Assembly (NCBI GenBank): GCA_000433135.1
Contig: HF991906.1
Coordinates: 1 to 11,606 of the forward strand
Source of the DNA: Clostridium sp. CAG:921
GTDB taxonomy: Bacteria > Bacillota > Clostridia > TANB77 > CAG-465
DNA: 11,606 nucleotides
Direction of reading: 5' to 3'
Both the position numbers and the translations under genes were made by a program. The notes under the pieces were generated by a model. The model was not told the origin of the DNA, made no database searches, and was given only the letters and a program-made list of their open reading frames with translations. Positions 1-5,958 of the stretch are shown here, piece after piece (the stretch's first letter is position 1; the number at the start of each line of letters is the position of its first letter).

Positions 1-411
1 TAACAGACAAAACGAACCACCATGTAAAAAGCCTCTATATATTTTCTCATCAGTTGGATCAACCTCTAAAAATTCAAATATATTATCAAATAAAAGCTTT
101 CCATCTTTATTGATAAGATTATTTATACCAAAAGAAAATCCTACCATTGCTACTCCGTTTTTTCTAAATTCATTTGCCCAGGTAAAATCACTACTTGAAA
201 TAATTTTGCCACTTTCATTAACATAATTCCACATGCCATTTTTACGGTTTACTCGTGCTATACCATTTACAAATGGATATGCTTTTAAAAAGTATTCATC
301 ACATAAAAATTCCTCTTTTCCGTCTGGGAATTGTCTTACATAATTATATCCTTTTCCCTCAACTTTCTTTACAAAAATTTTTACTTCATTTTCGATAGAA
401 TTATCCATCAT
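1..411 (-). CDS. WG-like repeat protein, partial (3' end beyond the left edge)
   Basis: Open without a stop from an ATG at 411 (ATG ATG, the second at 408) to position 1; 137 codons are visible and the C-terminus is missing. AAGGAGG at 421-427 lies 9 nt before the first ATG. The product starts with the cap seen in the four neighbouring paralogs (N-Y-V-R, D-G-K-E-E-F-L, D-E-Y-F-L-K-A-Y-P-F), followed by at least two repeats of the form G-I-A-R-V-x-R-K-N-G-M-W-N-Y-V, S-G-K-I-I-S, D-F, F. These match the WG beta-repeat pattern with W-N in place of W-G. No signal peptide or membrane segment is visible, so a cytoplasmic location is inferred. It has its own consensus promoter (465-493). Function is unknown; WG-repeat proteins are generally thought to be beta-rich binding scaffolds. 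Confidence 0.9.
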   Translation of the reverse strand, partial: MMDNSIENEVKIFVKKVEGKGYNYVRQFPDGKEEFLCDEYFLKAYPFVNGIARVNRKNGMWNYVNESGKIISSSDFTWANEFRKNGVAMVGFSFGINNLINKDGKLLFDNIFEFLEVDPTDEKIYRGFLHGGSFCLL

Positions 412-464
412 AAAGTACTTCCTCCTTAATTTAAATTAGGAAATTATAATAAATTTCGCAATAA

Positions 465-493
465 ATTATATCAAAATTATTATGTCATGTCAA
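465..493 (-). promoter_or_regulatory. Consensus sigma-A promoter for the leftmost WG-like gene
   Basis: On the minus strand TTGACA (488-493) is separated by exactly 17 nt from TATAAT (465-470). Both hexamers are perfect consensus. The -10 lies 53 nt before the ATG at 411. This is the strongest-looking promoter in the window together with the one at 3294-3322. Confidence 0.85.
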
Positions 494-584
494 TTTTTTT
501 AGACGATATTCTATTTTGTTTTTTATTTTTAAAAGATTTTTTAGTTTTTGGTAATATTTTCTTGCACATATTAATGTATAAAAT

Positions 585-622
585 AAAAAAGTAGCATATA
601 AATTTCTATAAACTACTTTTTT
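585..622 (-). terminator. Intrinsic terminator after the 265-aa WG-like gene
   Basis: AAAAAAGTAG (585-594) and CTACTTTTTT (613-622) form a perfect 10-bp outer stem. A 4-bp TATA/TATA inner stem follows a 2x2 internal loop. On the minus strand the stem ends in a U run, 75 nt past the stop at 697. The A run on the other side makes it formally bidirectional, but no plus-strand gene needs it. Confidence 0.8.
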
Positions 623-696
623 ATATATAACCTAATATAACAGTTCTAACATTTAATTAATTATTTCATTCACAGTTTTAATATTTTTTCTGATTA

Positions 697-1494
697 TTAT
701 TCAATAATTTTTCCGTCTGAAATTTTTACCTCACTCTTACCATCCGAAGAAAAAATCTCAAGCACTGCGGGAAATTTAAAAAGAGCATAATCAACCAAGC
801 ATATATCTTTTTCTAATAAAAATTTTCCCTCCTTATTTATAACGTTATACAATTTGTTGCTACGTTTTACAATTGAAACTCCAACTTCTTCAAATAGCAA
901 TATTACATTAAAAAACTCCTCTTTAGAAAGTAATCCTTCTTTCATATTGTATATCCAAAATTTGCCTTTTACTGGTTCTACAGCTAAGAAATCATCATTT
1001 AATATTGCTTTTTCTTTTAATAAATCAGTGTAAACCTCAGCATTATAAATATCCTTTTTTAGAGTAAACTTTCCATTTGGCTTTAAGAAATTATACAGTC
1101 CATTTCTGAATTTTACTAACGCTACTCCATACTTTTCAAAGTAATCGTTCAAATATAAAAATTCATCATCAATTAACTTTTCACCATATTTATTTATAAC
1201 GGCATAAAGTTTTGTTTTAAATCTTACAACTGCCAGACCATAACTATTAAAATTATATGCTTCCACTACATCTTCTTTTAAAAGAAATGTTCCATCTTTT
1301 TTTATATAATTCCATAATTTATTTTTTCTTCTTACAGGTGCTATTTCAAAAATAAACGGATATACTTCTAAAAAGAATTCGTCTGATAGAAACGCCATAC
1401 TCCCATTATTATAAAAATTCAAGTAATTTTTTCCCTTAGTTTCTACATCTACCATAAGAGTTGATACAACTTCTAACTTGCTACTAGCTTGCAT
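697..1494 (-). CDS. WG-like repeat protein, 265 aa
   Basis: A start at 1512 is possible, but the only ribosome binding site, AGGAGGAA (1501-1508), would then lie inside the coding sequence. It is well placed (6 nt) for the ATG at 1494, which I choose. After a short leader comes the family cap (N-Y-L-N-F, then D-E-F-F-L-E-V-Y-P-F), then five or six repeats of about 36 residues with N-K-L-W-N-Y-I, T-K-L-Y-A-V-I, N-G-L-Y-N-F-L and N-K-L-Y-N-V-I cores. The spacing is stretched around the middle, where one repeat reads K-F-W-I-Y-N, so that unit is degenerate. No secretion signal or membrane helix is seen. Upstream, 112 bp separate it from the stop of the 544-aa paralog and hold a 16-bp-arm palindrome instead of a clear promoter. 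A terminator follows at 585-622. Molecular function is unknown. Confidence 0.92.
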   Translation of the reverse strand: MQASSKLEVVSTLMVDVETKGKNYLNFYNNGSMAFLSDEFFLEVYPFIFEIAPVRRKNKLWNYIKKDGTFLLKEDVVEAYNFNSYGLAVVRFKTKLYAVINKYGEKLIDDEFLYLNDYFEKYGVALVKFRNGLYNFLKPNGKFTLKKDIYNAEVYTDLLKEKAILNDDFLAVEPVKGKFWIYNMKEGLLSKEEFFNVILLFEEVGVSIVKRSNKLYNVINKEGKFLLEKDICLVDYALFKFPAVLEIFSSDGKSEVKISDGKIIE

Positions 1495-1500
1495 ATATTT

Positions 1501-1508
1501 TTCCTCCT
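1501..1508 (-). promoter_or_regulatory. Ribosome binding site deciding the 1494 start
   Basis: AGGAGGAA on the minus strand, 6 nt before ATG 1494. It lies downstream of the alternative ATG at 1510-1512, which has no ribosome binding site of its own; this argues against the longer reading. Confidence 0.8.
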
Positions 1509-1539
1509 GCATTAATAAATATAAGTTACAAAATTCTAA

Positions 1540-1575
1540 ATATGGTAAGTATAATAAAAATTATACTTACCATAT
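1540..1575. repeat. Perfect inverted repeat, 16-bp arms, AAAA loop
   Basis: Left arm ATATGGTAAGTATAAT (1540-1555) and right arm ATTATACTTACCATAT (1560-1575) are exact reverse complements around a 4-nt loop. It begins 31 nt past the stop of the 544-aa WG-like gene and ends 31 nt before the ribosome binding site of the next gene. It could be a weak AU-rich terminator (the minus strand continues TTTAGAATTTT, a broken U run), a dyad operator, or an mRNA hairpin in the 5' leader of the 265-aa gene. Each arm contains TATAAT-like bases, but no matching -35 is seen. Confidence 0.8.
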
Positions 1576-1606
1576 AAAAACTACATTACAGCTATCACAT
1601 TACCAT

Positions 1607-3241
1607 TTATTTTATAAAACACTCGTCACCGTCTTTAAATTTTACTACAATCTGCTTTTTTTTACTATCAAAAATTAATTTTTCAAAATCAATTTCCTTA
1701 TCTTTTGGCAATAAAAGTTCACCACTTTCTCTAAAGAAATTTCCCTTTCCATTTAATTTTTTTATTGCTGTTATTCCTAGTTCTTCAAAAATTCTAGCAA
1801 TATAAAAATTATCTGGTGATAGTAACTCTCCGCTCAAGTTTATATAGTTATAAAGTCCATCACAAACCAAAACGCAAGCTATGCCAAACTCAGAAAAACT
1901 TCCTGCCTCCTTAAAGTCAATTTTTGATAAAATATTTCCACTCCTGTCAACATAATTTATTTTGTCGTTCTTTCTTTTTACTTTAGCAAGACCATATTTG
2001 TTAAACTGGCCAAGACTTAAAAAGTTTTCTTTAGAAAACAACTCGCCGTTTGTTTTTATATAATTATACTCGCCATGTTTTGGACTTACTAGTGCAAACG
2101 TTTCGTAACCGAATCTATTTGCATCCACAAAGTCTATATCAGAAAGAAAACTACCATCCAATTTTAAATAATTGTACAAGTTATTAGTCCGCTTTACTAT
2201 AGCAATTCCAAAATCTGAAAAAGGATCTGCCATTTTAAAATCCTCATTTGAAAGGATTTCACCATTTATATTGGCATAATTCATCAATCCATTATCAGAT
2301 TTAACGCGCATGATACCAAACTTATCGCTTGTATCAGATTTTCTTTCTCGTTCTACACCTTTTAAGTGAAGATATTTTCCAGTAGTATTTATACAATAAG
2401 TTCCACCGGACTTAGGCATAACAAACGCCACTCCATTTTTTTCAAAATCGGATGCAGATTCAACATCATTTTCTAAAAGAAGTGTTCCGTCTACTTTTAA
2501 ATAGTTGAATTTTCCATTTGTGTGAGAAACAACAGCAAGACCAAATCTAGAAAATTCACCTATTTTTAAAAAGTACTCACTAGATAAAATTTTACCTTCC
2601 TTACTTACAATATTTCTTAATCCATTTTGACATTTTACAATAGCAATACCAAATTTGTTAAATTTTCCAATATCCAAGAAGTTTTCTGAAAATAAAAATG
2701 ATCTATCAAATTTTAGATAGTTATACCCTCCATCTGGCCACGTTACTTTGTATACTCCGCCAATTTCTTTTTCATAGTAATACTTAGCTTCGTTTCTACC
2801 TATACTAAAAAGTAATGTTCCATCTATATTCCATATATTTATGAAATTATTATCGTACTTTGTCATTATGGTGTTTTCAAAAACTTCTATTTTAATTATG
2901 GGTGTATCGCCAAATAAAAAATATCCATTTTTATTAATACAATTATATGATATTACACCATAACTATTTTTCATAGTTACAATAGCAATTTCAGTGTCTA
3001 AAAATTCTTCAGCTTCTAGGAAATCAATGTCTGAAAGTATTTTTCCATCTTCAGATACGTAGTTCCAAAATCCATTCTTCCGAAGAACAAGTCCAAACCC
3101 ATTCTTAAATGGTCTTGCTTTTTTAAACATCTCATCTTTTACCAAAAATTCGACTTTGTCACAGCCAACCATTTTTACATAAGTTCTATCTTTTCCAAAT
3201 TTTGCCACTCCAATTTTTTCTAAATTTTTCATTTTTAACAT
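1607..3241 (-). CDS. Large WG-like repeat protein, 544 aa, about 13 repeats
   Basis: The ATG at 3241 follows AGGAGG (3249-3254) by 7 nt. After the family cap (V-E-F-L-V-K-D-E-M-F-K-K-A-R-P-F) I count about 13 units of about 36 residues. The consensus is F-x-x-F/Y-G-I-A-I-V-K-R-x-N-x-L-Y-N-Y-L-x-x-D/S-G-x-L-L-S-x-x-x-F-x-x-A-x-x-F. This is the WG beta-repeat pattern with the second position changed to N (W-N-Y in unit 1, Y-N-Y in most others). Units 2-4 and 7 are irregular in length or have lost the core (for example I-N-I-W-N-I and G-T-Y-C-I-N). It is about twice as long as its neighbours, so internal repeat expansion or gene fusion is likely. No signal peptide or membrane helix. It has its own promoter (3294-3322). 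Role unknown; a large beta-repeat binding scaffold is the cautious guess. Confidence 0.95.
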   Translation of the reverse strand: MLKMKNLEKIGVAKFGKDRTYVKMVGCDKVEFLVKDEMFKKARPFKNGFGLVLRKNGFWNYVSEDGKILSDIDFLEAEEFLDTEIAIVTMKNSYGVISYNCINKNGYFLFGDTPIIKIEVFENTIMTKYDNNFINIWNIDGTLLFSIGRNEAKYYYEKEIGGVYKVTWPDGGYNYLKFDRSFLFSENFLDIGKFNKFGIAIVKCQNGLRNIVSKEGKILSSEYFLKIGEFSRFGLAVVSHTNGKFNYLKVDGTLLLENDVESASDFEKNGVAFVMPKSGGTYCINTTGKYLHLKGVERERKSDTSDKFGIMRVKSDNGLMNYANINGEILSNEDFKMADPFSDFGIAIVKRTNNLYNYLKLDGSFLSDIDFVDANRFGYETFALVSPKHGEYNYIKTNGELFSKENFLSLGQFNKYGLAKVKRKNDKINYVDRSGNILSKIDFKEAGSFSEFGIACVLVCDGLYNYINLSGELLSPDNFYIARIFEELGITAIKKLNGKGNFFRESGELLLPKDKEIDFEKLIFDSKKKQIVVKFKDGDECFIK

Positions 3242-3293
3242 ACCTTTTCCTCCTAATTATAGTCAAAGTTTAAAAAGTTTCATTTGCCAGTTG

Positions 3294-3322
3294 ATTATAT
3301 CATACATTTTAAATTATGTCAA
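3294..3322 (-). promoter_or_regulatory. Consensus extended -10 promoter of the 544-aa WG-like gene
   Basis: TTGACA (3317-3322), 17-nt spacer, TATAAT (3294-3299), with TGA directly before the -10, giving an extended -10 element. All twelve hexamer positions match consensus. It lies 52 nt before the ATG at 3241. Confidence 0.87.
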
Positions 3323-3323
3323 T

Positions 3324-3364
3324 CAAGTAGCTATAATTTATGATTACACCAAGTAGCTATAATT
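3324..3364. repeat. 15-bp direct repeat upstream of the promoter
   Basis: CAAGTAGCTATAATT occurs exactly at 3324-3338 and 3350-3364, a 26-bp period, and ends next to the -35 at 3317-3322. Two in-phase copies beside a consensus promoter could be regulator sites, or a simple tandem duplication. Confidence 0.8.
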
Positions 3365-3499
3365 ATATGTTAAATTCAAATAATTTAAAAATATCAAACG
3401 TTACATAAAGGATAATTAAAAGCTATCAATCATTTATCTTAATACCAAATTTACTTAAAAAAAAGCAATTTCATTTTTTTCAAATACCTTTGCTACCAT

Positions 3500-3536
3500 A
3501 AAAAGGTAGCTTATAACTTTAGTCATAGGCTACCTT
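3500..3536 (-). terminator. Intrinsic terminator after the 74-aa gene
   Basis: AAGGTAGC (3503-3510) pairs with GCTACCTT (3529-3536). The loop folds further by TATGAC/GTTATA pairing with one G-U, and the minus strand ends in five U. A third copy of GCTACC at 3492-3497 can pair with the same 3505-3510 arm and forms a competing hairpin just beyond. Confidence 0.82.
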
Positions 3537-3580
3537 AAATATAAAATTATATTTTTACTTAAATTTGTTTGCTACATTTT

Positions 3581-3805
3581 TCACATAGCATTAAAAGCAT
3601 ATAGTATAACAATTATTATCATTATTATCAAAGCTAAAGAGTTCGTAATCATAGAAAAAGTTAAATAATTATTGATATCATTGACAATTTCTTTCATCTC
3701 TTCATCATTTTCATTATCTTCTTCATATTCATGTAAAAATTTATTTACAGGACCATCTATAATTCCATTTTCAATGTCTAAAAGTTTATTTGTATTATAA
3801 ATCAT
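3581..3805 (-). CDS. Small acidic protein with one C-terminal membrane segment, 74 aa
   Basis: I start at ATG 3805 because GGAGG (3814-3818) lies 8 nt upstream; a longer reading from TTG 3820 would place the ribosome binding site inside the gene. Residues 26-39 are strongly acidic (E-Y-E-E-D-N-E-N-D-E-E-M-K-E). Residues about 52-72 form one hydrophobic stretch ending two or three residues before the C-terminus, so the topology resembles a tail-anchored protein with a cytoplasmic N-terminus. It does not match a family I recognise. It begins 57 bp after the stop of the 273-aa WG-like gene with no terminator between them, and a terminator follows at 3500-3536, so the two are probably one transcript. 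A weak -35/-10 pair with a 15-nt spacer (3840-3866) is the only candidate private promoter. A link between the soluble repeat protein and the membrane is possible but inferred. Confidence 0.82.
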   Translation of the reverse strand: MIYNTNKLLDIENGIIDGPVNKFLHEYEEDNENDEEMKEIVNDINNYLTFSMITNSLALIIMIIIVILYAFNAM

Positions 3806-3813
3806 AATGCAAT

Positions 3814-3818
3814 CCTCC
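3814..3818 (-). promoter_or_regulatory. Ribosome binding site deciding the 3805 start
   Basis: GGAGG, 8 nt before ATG 3805. It rules against the TTG at 3820 as the start. Confidence 0.8.
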
Positions 3819-3862
3819 AATTTTTGTTATTTTTCTTTAAGTATATAAACACACATCAAATT

Positions 3863-4684
3863 TCAATTGCCTTTTAGATCTTTATCTGGAGCCAAAGCAT
3901 TGATAAATTGGTTATAATTTAAGCTATTATTTAAAACTAATGTCGCACAAGTAGTAACTACATTAAATAGTCCCTTTTCAACTTCTACCAAAGTAAATCC
4001 AAATTCTGAGAAAGTTTCATTAACATTTATGAACCACTTTTTTGAAACCAATTTTCCACTAGGATTGACAAAATTCCATAAGCCATCTTTACGCTTTACA
4101 ACTAAATTTCCAAACTTGTCAAGCTTATGTACTTCTACAAACCCTTCTTCAAATACAATGCTACCGTCTTGTCCTGCAAAATTATATTTACCATCTACAC
4201 AAAGAACAATGGCAATACCAAATTCATTAAAATCAGAAATAATTTTCTTAAAATCCTCCTTAAAAAGTATTTTGCCATGCTTTATAATCAAAAAATTATA
4301 TAAATCATTCTGTCTTCTTACTTCTACTATATCTCCTTCAAAGTTATTTGGTATTTCTTTAAAATTTTCCTTAGAAACTAAACTACCATCCTTTCTTAAA
4401 TAATTGTACATGCCACCGCCAACGTCAACAAGTGCAAGTCCATTTTTTTCAAATTCTAAAGCATAAGAAAAATCTAAATTAGATATAACCTTACCATTTT
4501 CATTTACAAAATTATACATATTATTTTTTCTTACTACTTCTCCAATTCCCTCTTTAAATGCAAATGCATTTTTAAAGAATTCATTTTTTACTAAGAGCTC
4601 TATTTTTCCATTGGGTTTAAATTTTACATAATTTTCACCAATACCCTCAAACTTCGTTGCTACAATTTTTTCTTCATTTTCCAT
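3863..4684 (-). CDS. WG-like repeat protein, 273 aa
   Basis: Two in-frame ATGs exist. AAGGAG (4695-4700) is 1 nt from ATG 4693 but 10 nt from ATG 4684, so I prefer 4684; the longer form would be 276 aa. The cap (E-N-Y-V-K-F-K-P-N-G-K-I-E-L-L-V-K, then N-E-F-F-K-N-A-F-A-F) is followed by six repeats of about 36 residues with cores M-Y-N-F-V, M-Y-N-Y-L, L-Y-N-F-L, K-Y-N-F-A, L-W-N-F-V and L-F-N-V-V. It is collinear repeat by repeat with the next paralog upstream (4853-5695); even the 5' leader is shared, which points to a whole-gene duplication. No signal peptide or membrane helix. Own promoter at 4738-4765; probably cotranscribed with the small membrane protein downstream. The stop is TGA. Function unknown. 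Confidence 0.94.
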   Translation of the reverse strand: MENEEKIVATKFEGIGENYVKFKPNGKIELLVKNEFFKNAFAFKEGIGEVVRKNNMYNFVNENGKVISNLDFSYALEFEKNGLALVDVGGGMYNYLRKDGSLVSKENFKEIPNNFEGDIVEVRRQNDLYNFLIIKHGKILFKEDFKKIISDFNEFGIAIVLCVDGKYNFAGQDGSIVFEEGFVEVHKLDKFGNLVVKRKDGLWNFVNPSGKLVSKKWFINVNETFSEFGFTLVEVEKGLFNVVTTCATLVLNNSLNYNQFINALAPDKDLKGN

Positions 4685-4694
4685 GTTATCCATT

Positions 4695-4700
4695 CTCCTT
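4695..4700 (-). promoter_or_regulatory. Ribosome binding site of the 273-aa gene
   Basis: AAGGAG within a TTAAATTAAGGAGAATG leader that is identical in the paralog at 5704-5720. The spacing (1 nt versus 10 nt) favours the second ATG in both genes. Confidence 0.75.
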
Positions 4701-4737
4701 AATTTAAGTTAAATTTATGTTACAAAGCATTATATAT

Positions 4738-4765
4738 ATTATACCATATTTATGTAAATAAGCAA
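4738..4765 (-). promoter_or_regulatory. Extended -10 promoter of the 273-aa WG-like gene
   Basis: TTGCTT (4760-4765), 16-nt spacer, TATAAT (4738-4743), preceded by TGG so that TGnTATAAT is complete. It sits directly downstream of the previous gene's terminator. Confidence 0.8.
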
Positions 4766-4773
4766 TAGTAAGA

Positions 4774-4813
4774 AAAAAGTAATAACTACAAACTAATGTA
4801 ATTATTACTTTTT
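4774..4813 (-). terminator. Intrinsic terminator after the 280-aa WG-like gene
   Basis: AAAAAGTAATAA (4774-4785) pairs perfectly with TTATTACTTTTT (4802-4813), with a short TAC/GTA inner pairing. On the minus strand it ends in a U run, 39 nt past the stop at 4853. Confidence 0.83.
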
Positions 4814-4852
4814 AATTATTATACAATACACGTATACCAAACTAAATTTTAG

Positions 4853-5695
4853 CTATTTTAATCTTTCCATCGTTTCCATAAATGATTTAAATACTGCCTT
4901 TGATTCTTTTTTTAATTCTCTTACTTCAAGATCAACTGAAAATACTAAATTACCATTTACGGTAAGTAAATTAAAAAGTCCATTTTCACGTCTAACCCAT
5001 GTAATTCCAAATTCTGAAAATACTCCATAAGTTTCAAGAAACCACTCATTAGATACTAGCTCTCCATCAGAAGTAACATAGTTCCAAAATCCTGTTTTAC
5101 TCTTTACAGCGGTAAATTTTCCATCATATACTATTCCTATAAAGTTATCATCAAATATATACGTACCATCATACGCAATAAAATTGTACTCCTCAGGTTC
5201 AACTTCAACAATAGCTACTCCAGCATTATTAAATACTGAGATGATAGATACAAAGTCATCATGAAATAGCATTACTCCGTCTTCTTCCAGTAAAAAATTA
5301 TACATATTATTTTGACGTTTTACTGCAGCAATACCATTTTCGAAGCACTGTAATTCATCTCCCAGATTTTCCTTAGATACAAAACTGCCGTCTTTTCTTA
5401 AATAATTTTTTTCACCTTTTTCAGTTACAATAATAGATGTATCGTTATCAAGAAATCCACTTGCATAAACAAAATCAATACTAGAAATATAATTTCCATT
5501 TTCATCTAAAAAATTATATAATTCATTTTTTCTTTGAACCATCCCCACTCCATTTTTAAATGGTGATACTTCTTTAAAAAACTCATCTTTTACCAACAAC
5601 TTTACATTTCCATTAGTATAGATTTTTATATAATTTTTTCCAAAATTTTCAACTGTTATTTCTTCAATTCTAAACTCACTTTTCCTCATAGCCAT
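4853..5695 (-). CDS. WG-like repeat protein, 280 aa
   Basis: ATGs occur at 5704, 5695 and 5689. AAGGAG (5706-5711) is 1, 10 and 16 nt away respectively, so 5695 is chosen; the longest form is 283 aa. Cap: K-N-Y-I-K-I-Y-T-N-G-N-V-K-L-L-V-K, then D-E-F-F-K-E-V-S-P-F. Six repeats follow with cores L-Y-N-F-L, E-K-N-Y-L, M-Y-N-F-L, E-Y-N-F-I, F-W-N-Y-V and L-F-N-L-L. It shares runs such as N-Y-L-R-K-D-G-S-x-V-S-K-E-N in repeat 2 with the 273-aa neighbour, so the pair is a recent duplication compared with the others. The last about 25 residues are charged, without repeat character. Cytoplasmic by inference. Flanked by its own promoter (5748-5775) and terminator (4774-4813), so it is a single-gene unit ending in TAG. 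Function unknown. Confidence 0.94.
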   Translation of the reverse strand: MAMRKSEFRIEEITVENFGKNYIKIYTNGNVKLLVKDEFFKEVSPFKNGVGMVQRKNELYNFLDENGNYISSIDFVYASGFLDNDTSIIVTEKGEKNYLRKDGSFVSKENLGDELQCFENGIAAVKRQNNMYNFLLEEDGVMLFHDDFVSIISVFNNAGVAIVEVEPEEYNFIAYDGTYIFDDNFIGIVYDGKFTAVKSKTGFWNYVTSDGELVSNEWFLETYGVFSEFGITWVRRENGLFNLLTVNGNLVFSVDLEVRELKKESKAVFKSFMETMERLK

Positions 5696-5705
5696 AATAT
5701 TCATT

Positions 5706-5711
5706 CTCCTT
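5706..5711 (-). promoter_or_regulatory. Ribosome binding site of the 280-aa gene
   Basis: AAGGAG, 10 nt before ATG 5695 and only 1 nt before ATG 5704; same arrangement as in the duplicate gene. Confidence 0.75.
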
Positions 5712-5747
5712 AATTTAAGTCAAATTTATACAACAAGTTACGCCTAA

Positions 5748-5775
5748 ATTATACCACATTTAAGCAATTAATCAA
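5748..5775 (-). promoter_or_regulatory. Extended -10 promoter of the 280-aa WG-like gene
   Basis: TTGATT (5770-5775), 16-nt spacer, TATAAT (5748-5753), preceded by TGG. Same spacing and extended -10 as the promoter at 4738-4765. Confidence 0.8.
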
Positions 5776-5842
5776 TAGTAATATAGCATACAAATATAAT
5801 TGTAAAATATTTACATTGCTAAATCTAAATTTACGATACAAA

Positions 5843-5863
5843 TTAAAATATGACATATTTTAA
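5843..5863. repeat. 21-bp palindrome with 10-bp arms
   Basis: TTAAAATATG, one A, then CATATTTTAA, a perfect odd-length dyad. It lies about 70 bp upstream of the promoter at 5748-5775 and downstream of the ileS terminator. It has no U run and a 1-nt centre, so it reads as a possible operator dyad rather than a terminator. The AT richness lowers its significance. Confidence 0.6.
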
Positions 5864-5908
5864 ACAAAATTATTTTAATAACAATTATATTTTTTATATA
5901 GTAAATAC

Positions 5909-5952
5909 AAAAAAAGTAATAAACACCATATTAGGTGAATATTACTTTTTTT
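5909..5952 (-). terminator. Intrinsic terminator of ileS
   Basis: AAAAAAAGTAATA (5909-5921) pairs with TATTACTTTTTTT (5940-5952). A 2x2 internal loop, a CACC/GGTG inner stem and a 6-nt loop complete the hairpin. It starts 6 nt past the ileS stop and ends in seven U on the minus strand. Confidence 0.9.
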
Positions 5953-5958
5953 AATATA

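Larger units (their letters stand above)
3242..3580. other. 339-bp intergenic region
   Basis: It holds the ribosome binding site and consensus promoter of the 544-aa gene (3249-3322), a 15-bp direct repeat just upstream of the -35 (3324-3364), and the terminator of the 74-aa gene (3500-3536). Between 3365 and 3490 I see only A/T-rich sequence, with no open frame that has a ribosome binding site. Confidence 0.8.

Noticed and set aside
1478..1678. 66-codon plus-strand frame spanning the palindrome
   Set aside because: It overlaps the ends of two minus-strand genes, has no ribosome binding site and has low-complexity composition.
3806..3820. TTG start at 3820 for the small membrane protein
   Set aside because: GGAGG would fall inside the coding region; ATG 3805 has correct spacing.
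4029..4403. 124-codon open frame on the plus strand
   Set aside because: It lies fully antisense to a well-supported WG-like gene, has no ribosome binding site, and its composition is that of a complement of the repeats.
1..5695. CRISPR or other nucleotide-level repeat array
   Set aside because: The periodicity is at protein level (about 36 codons) with diverged DNA; no short identical repeats with unique spacers are present.
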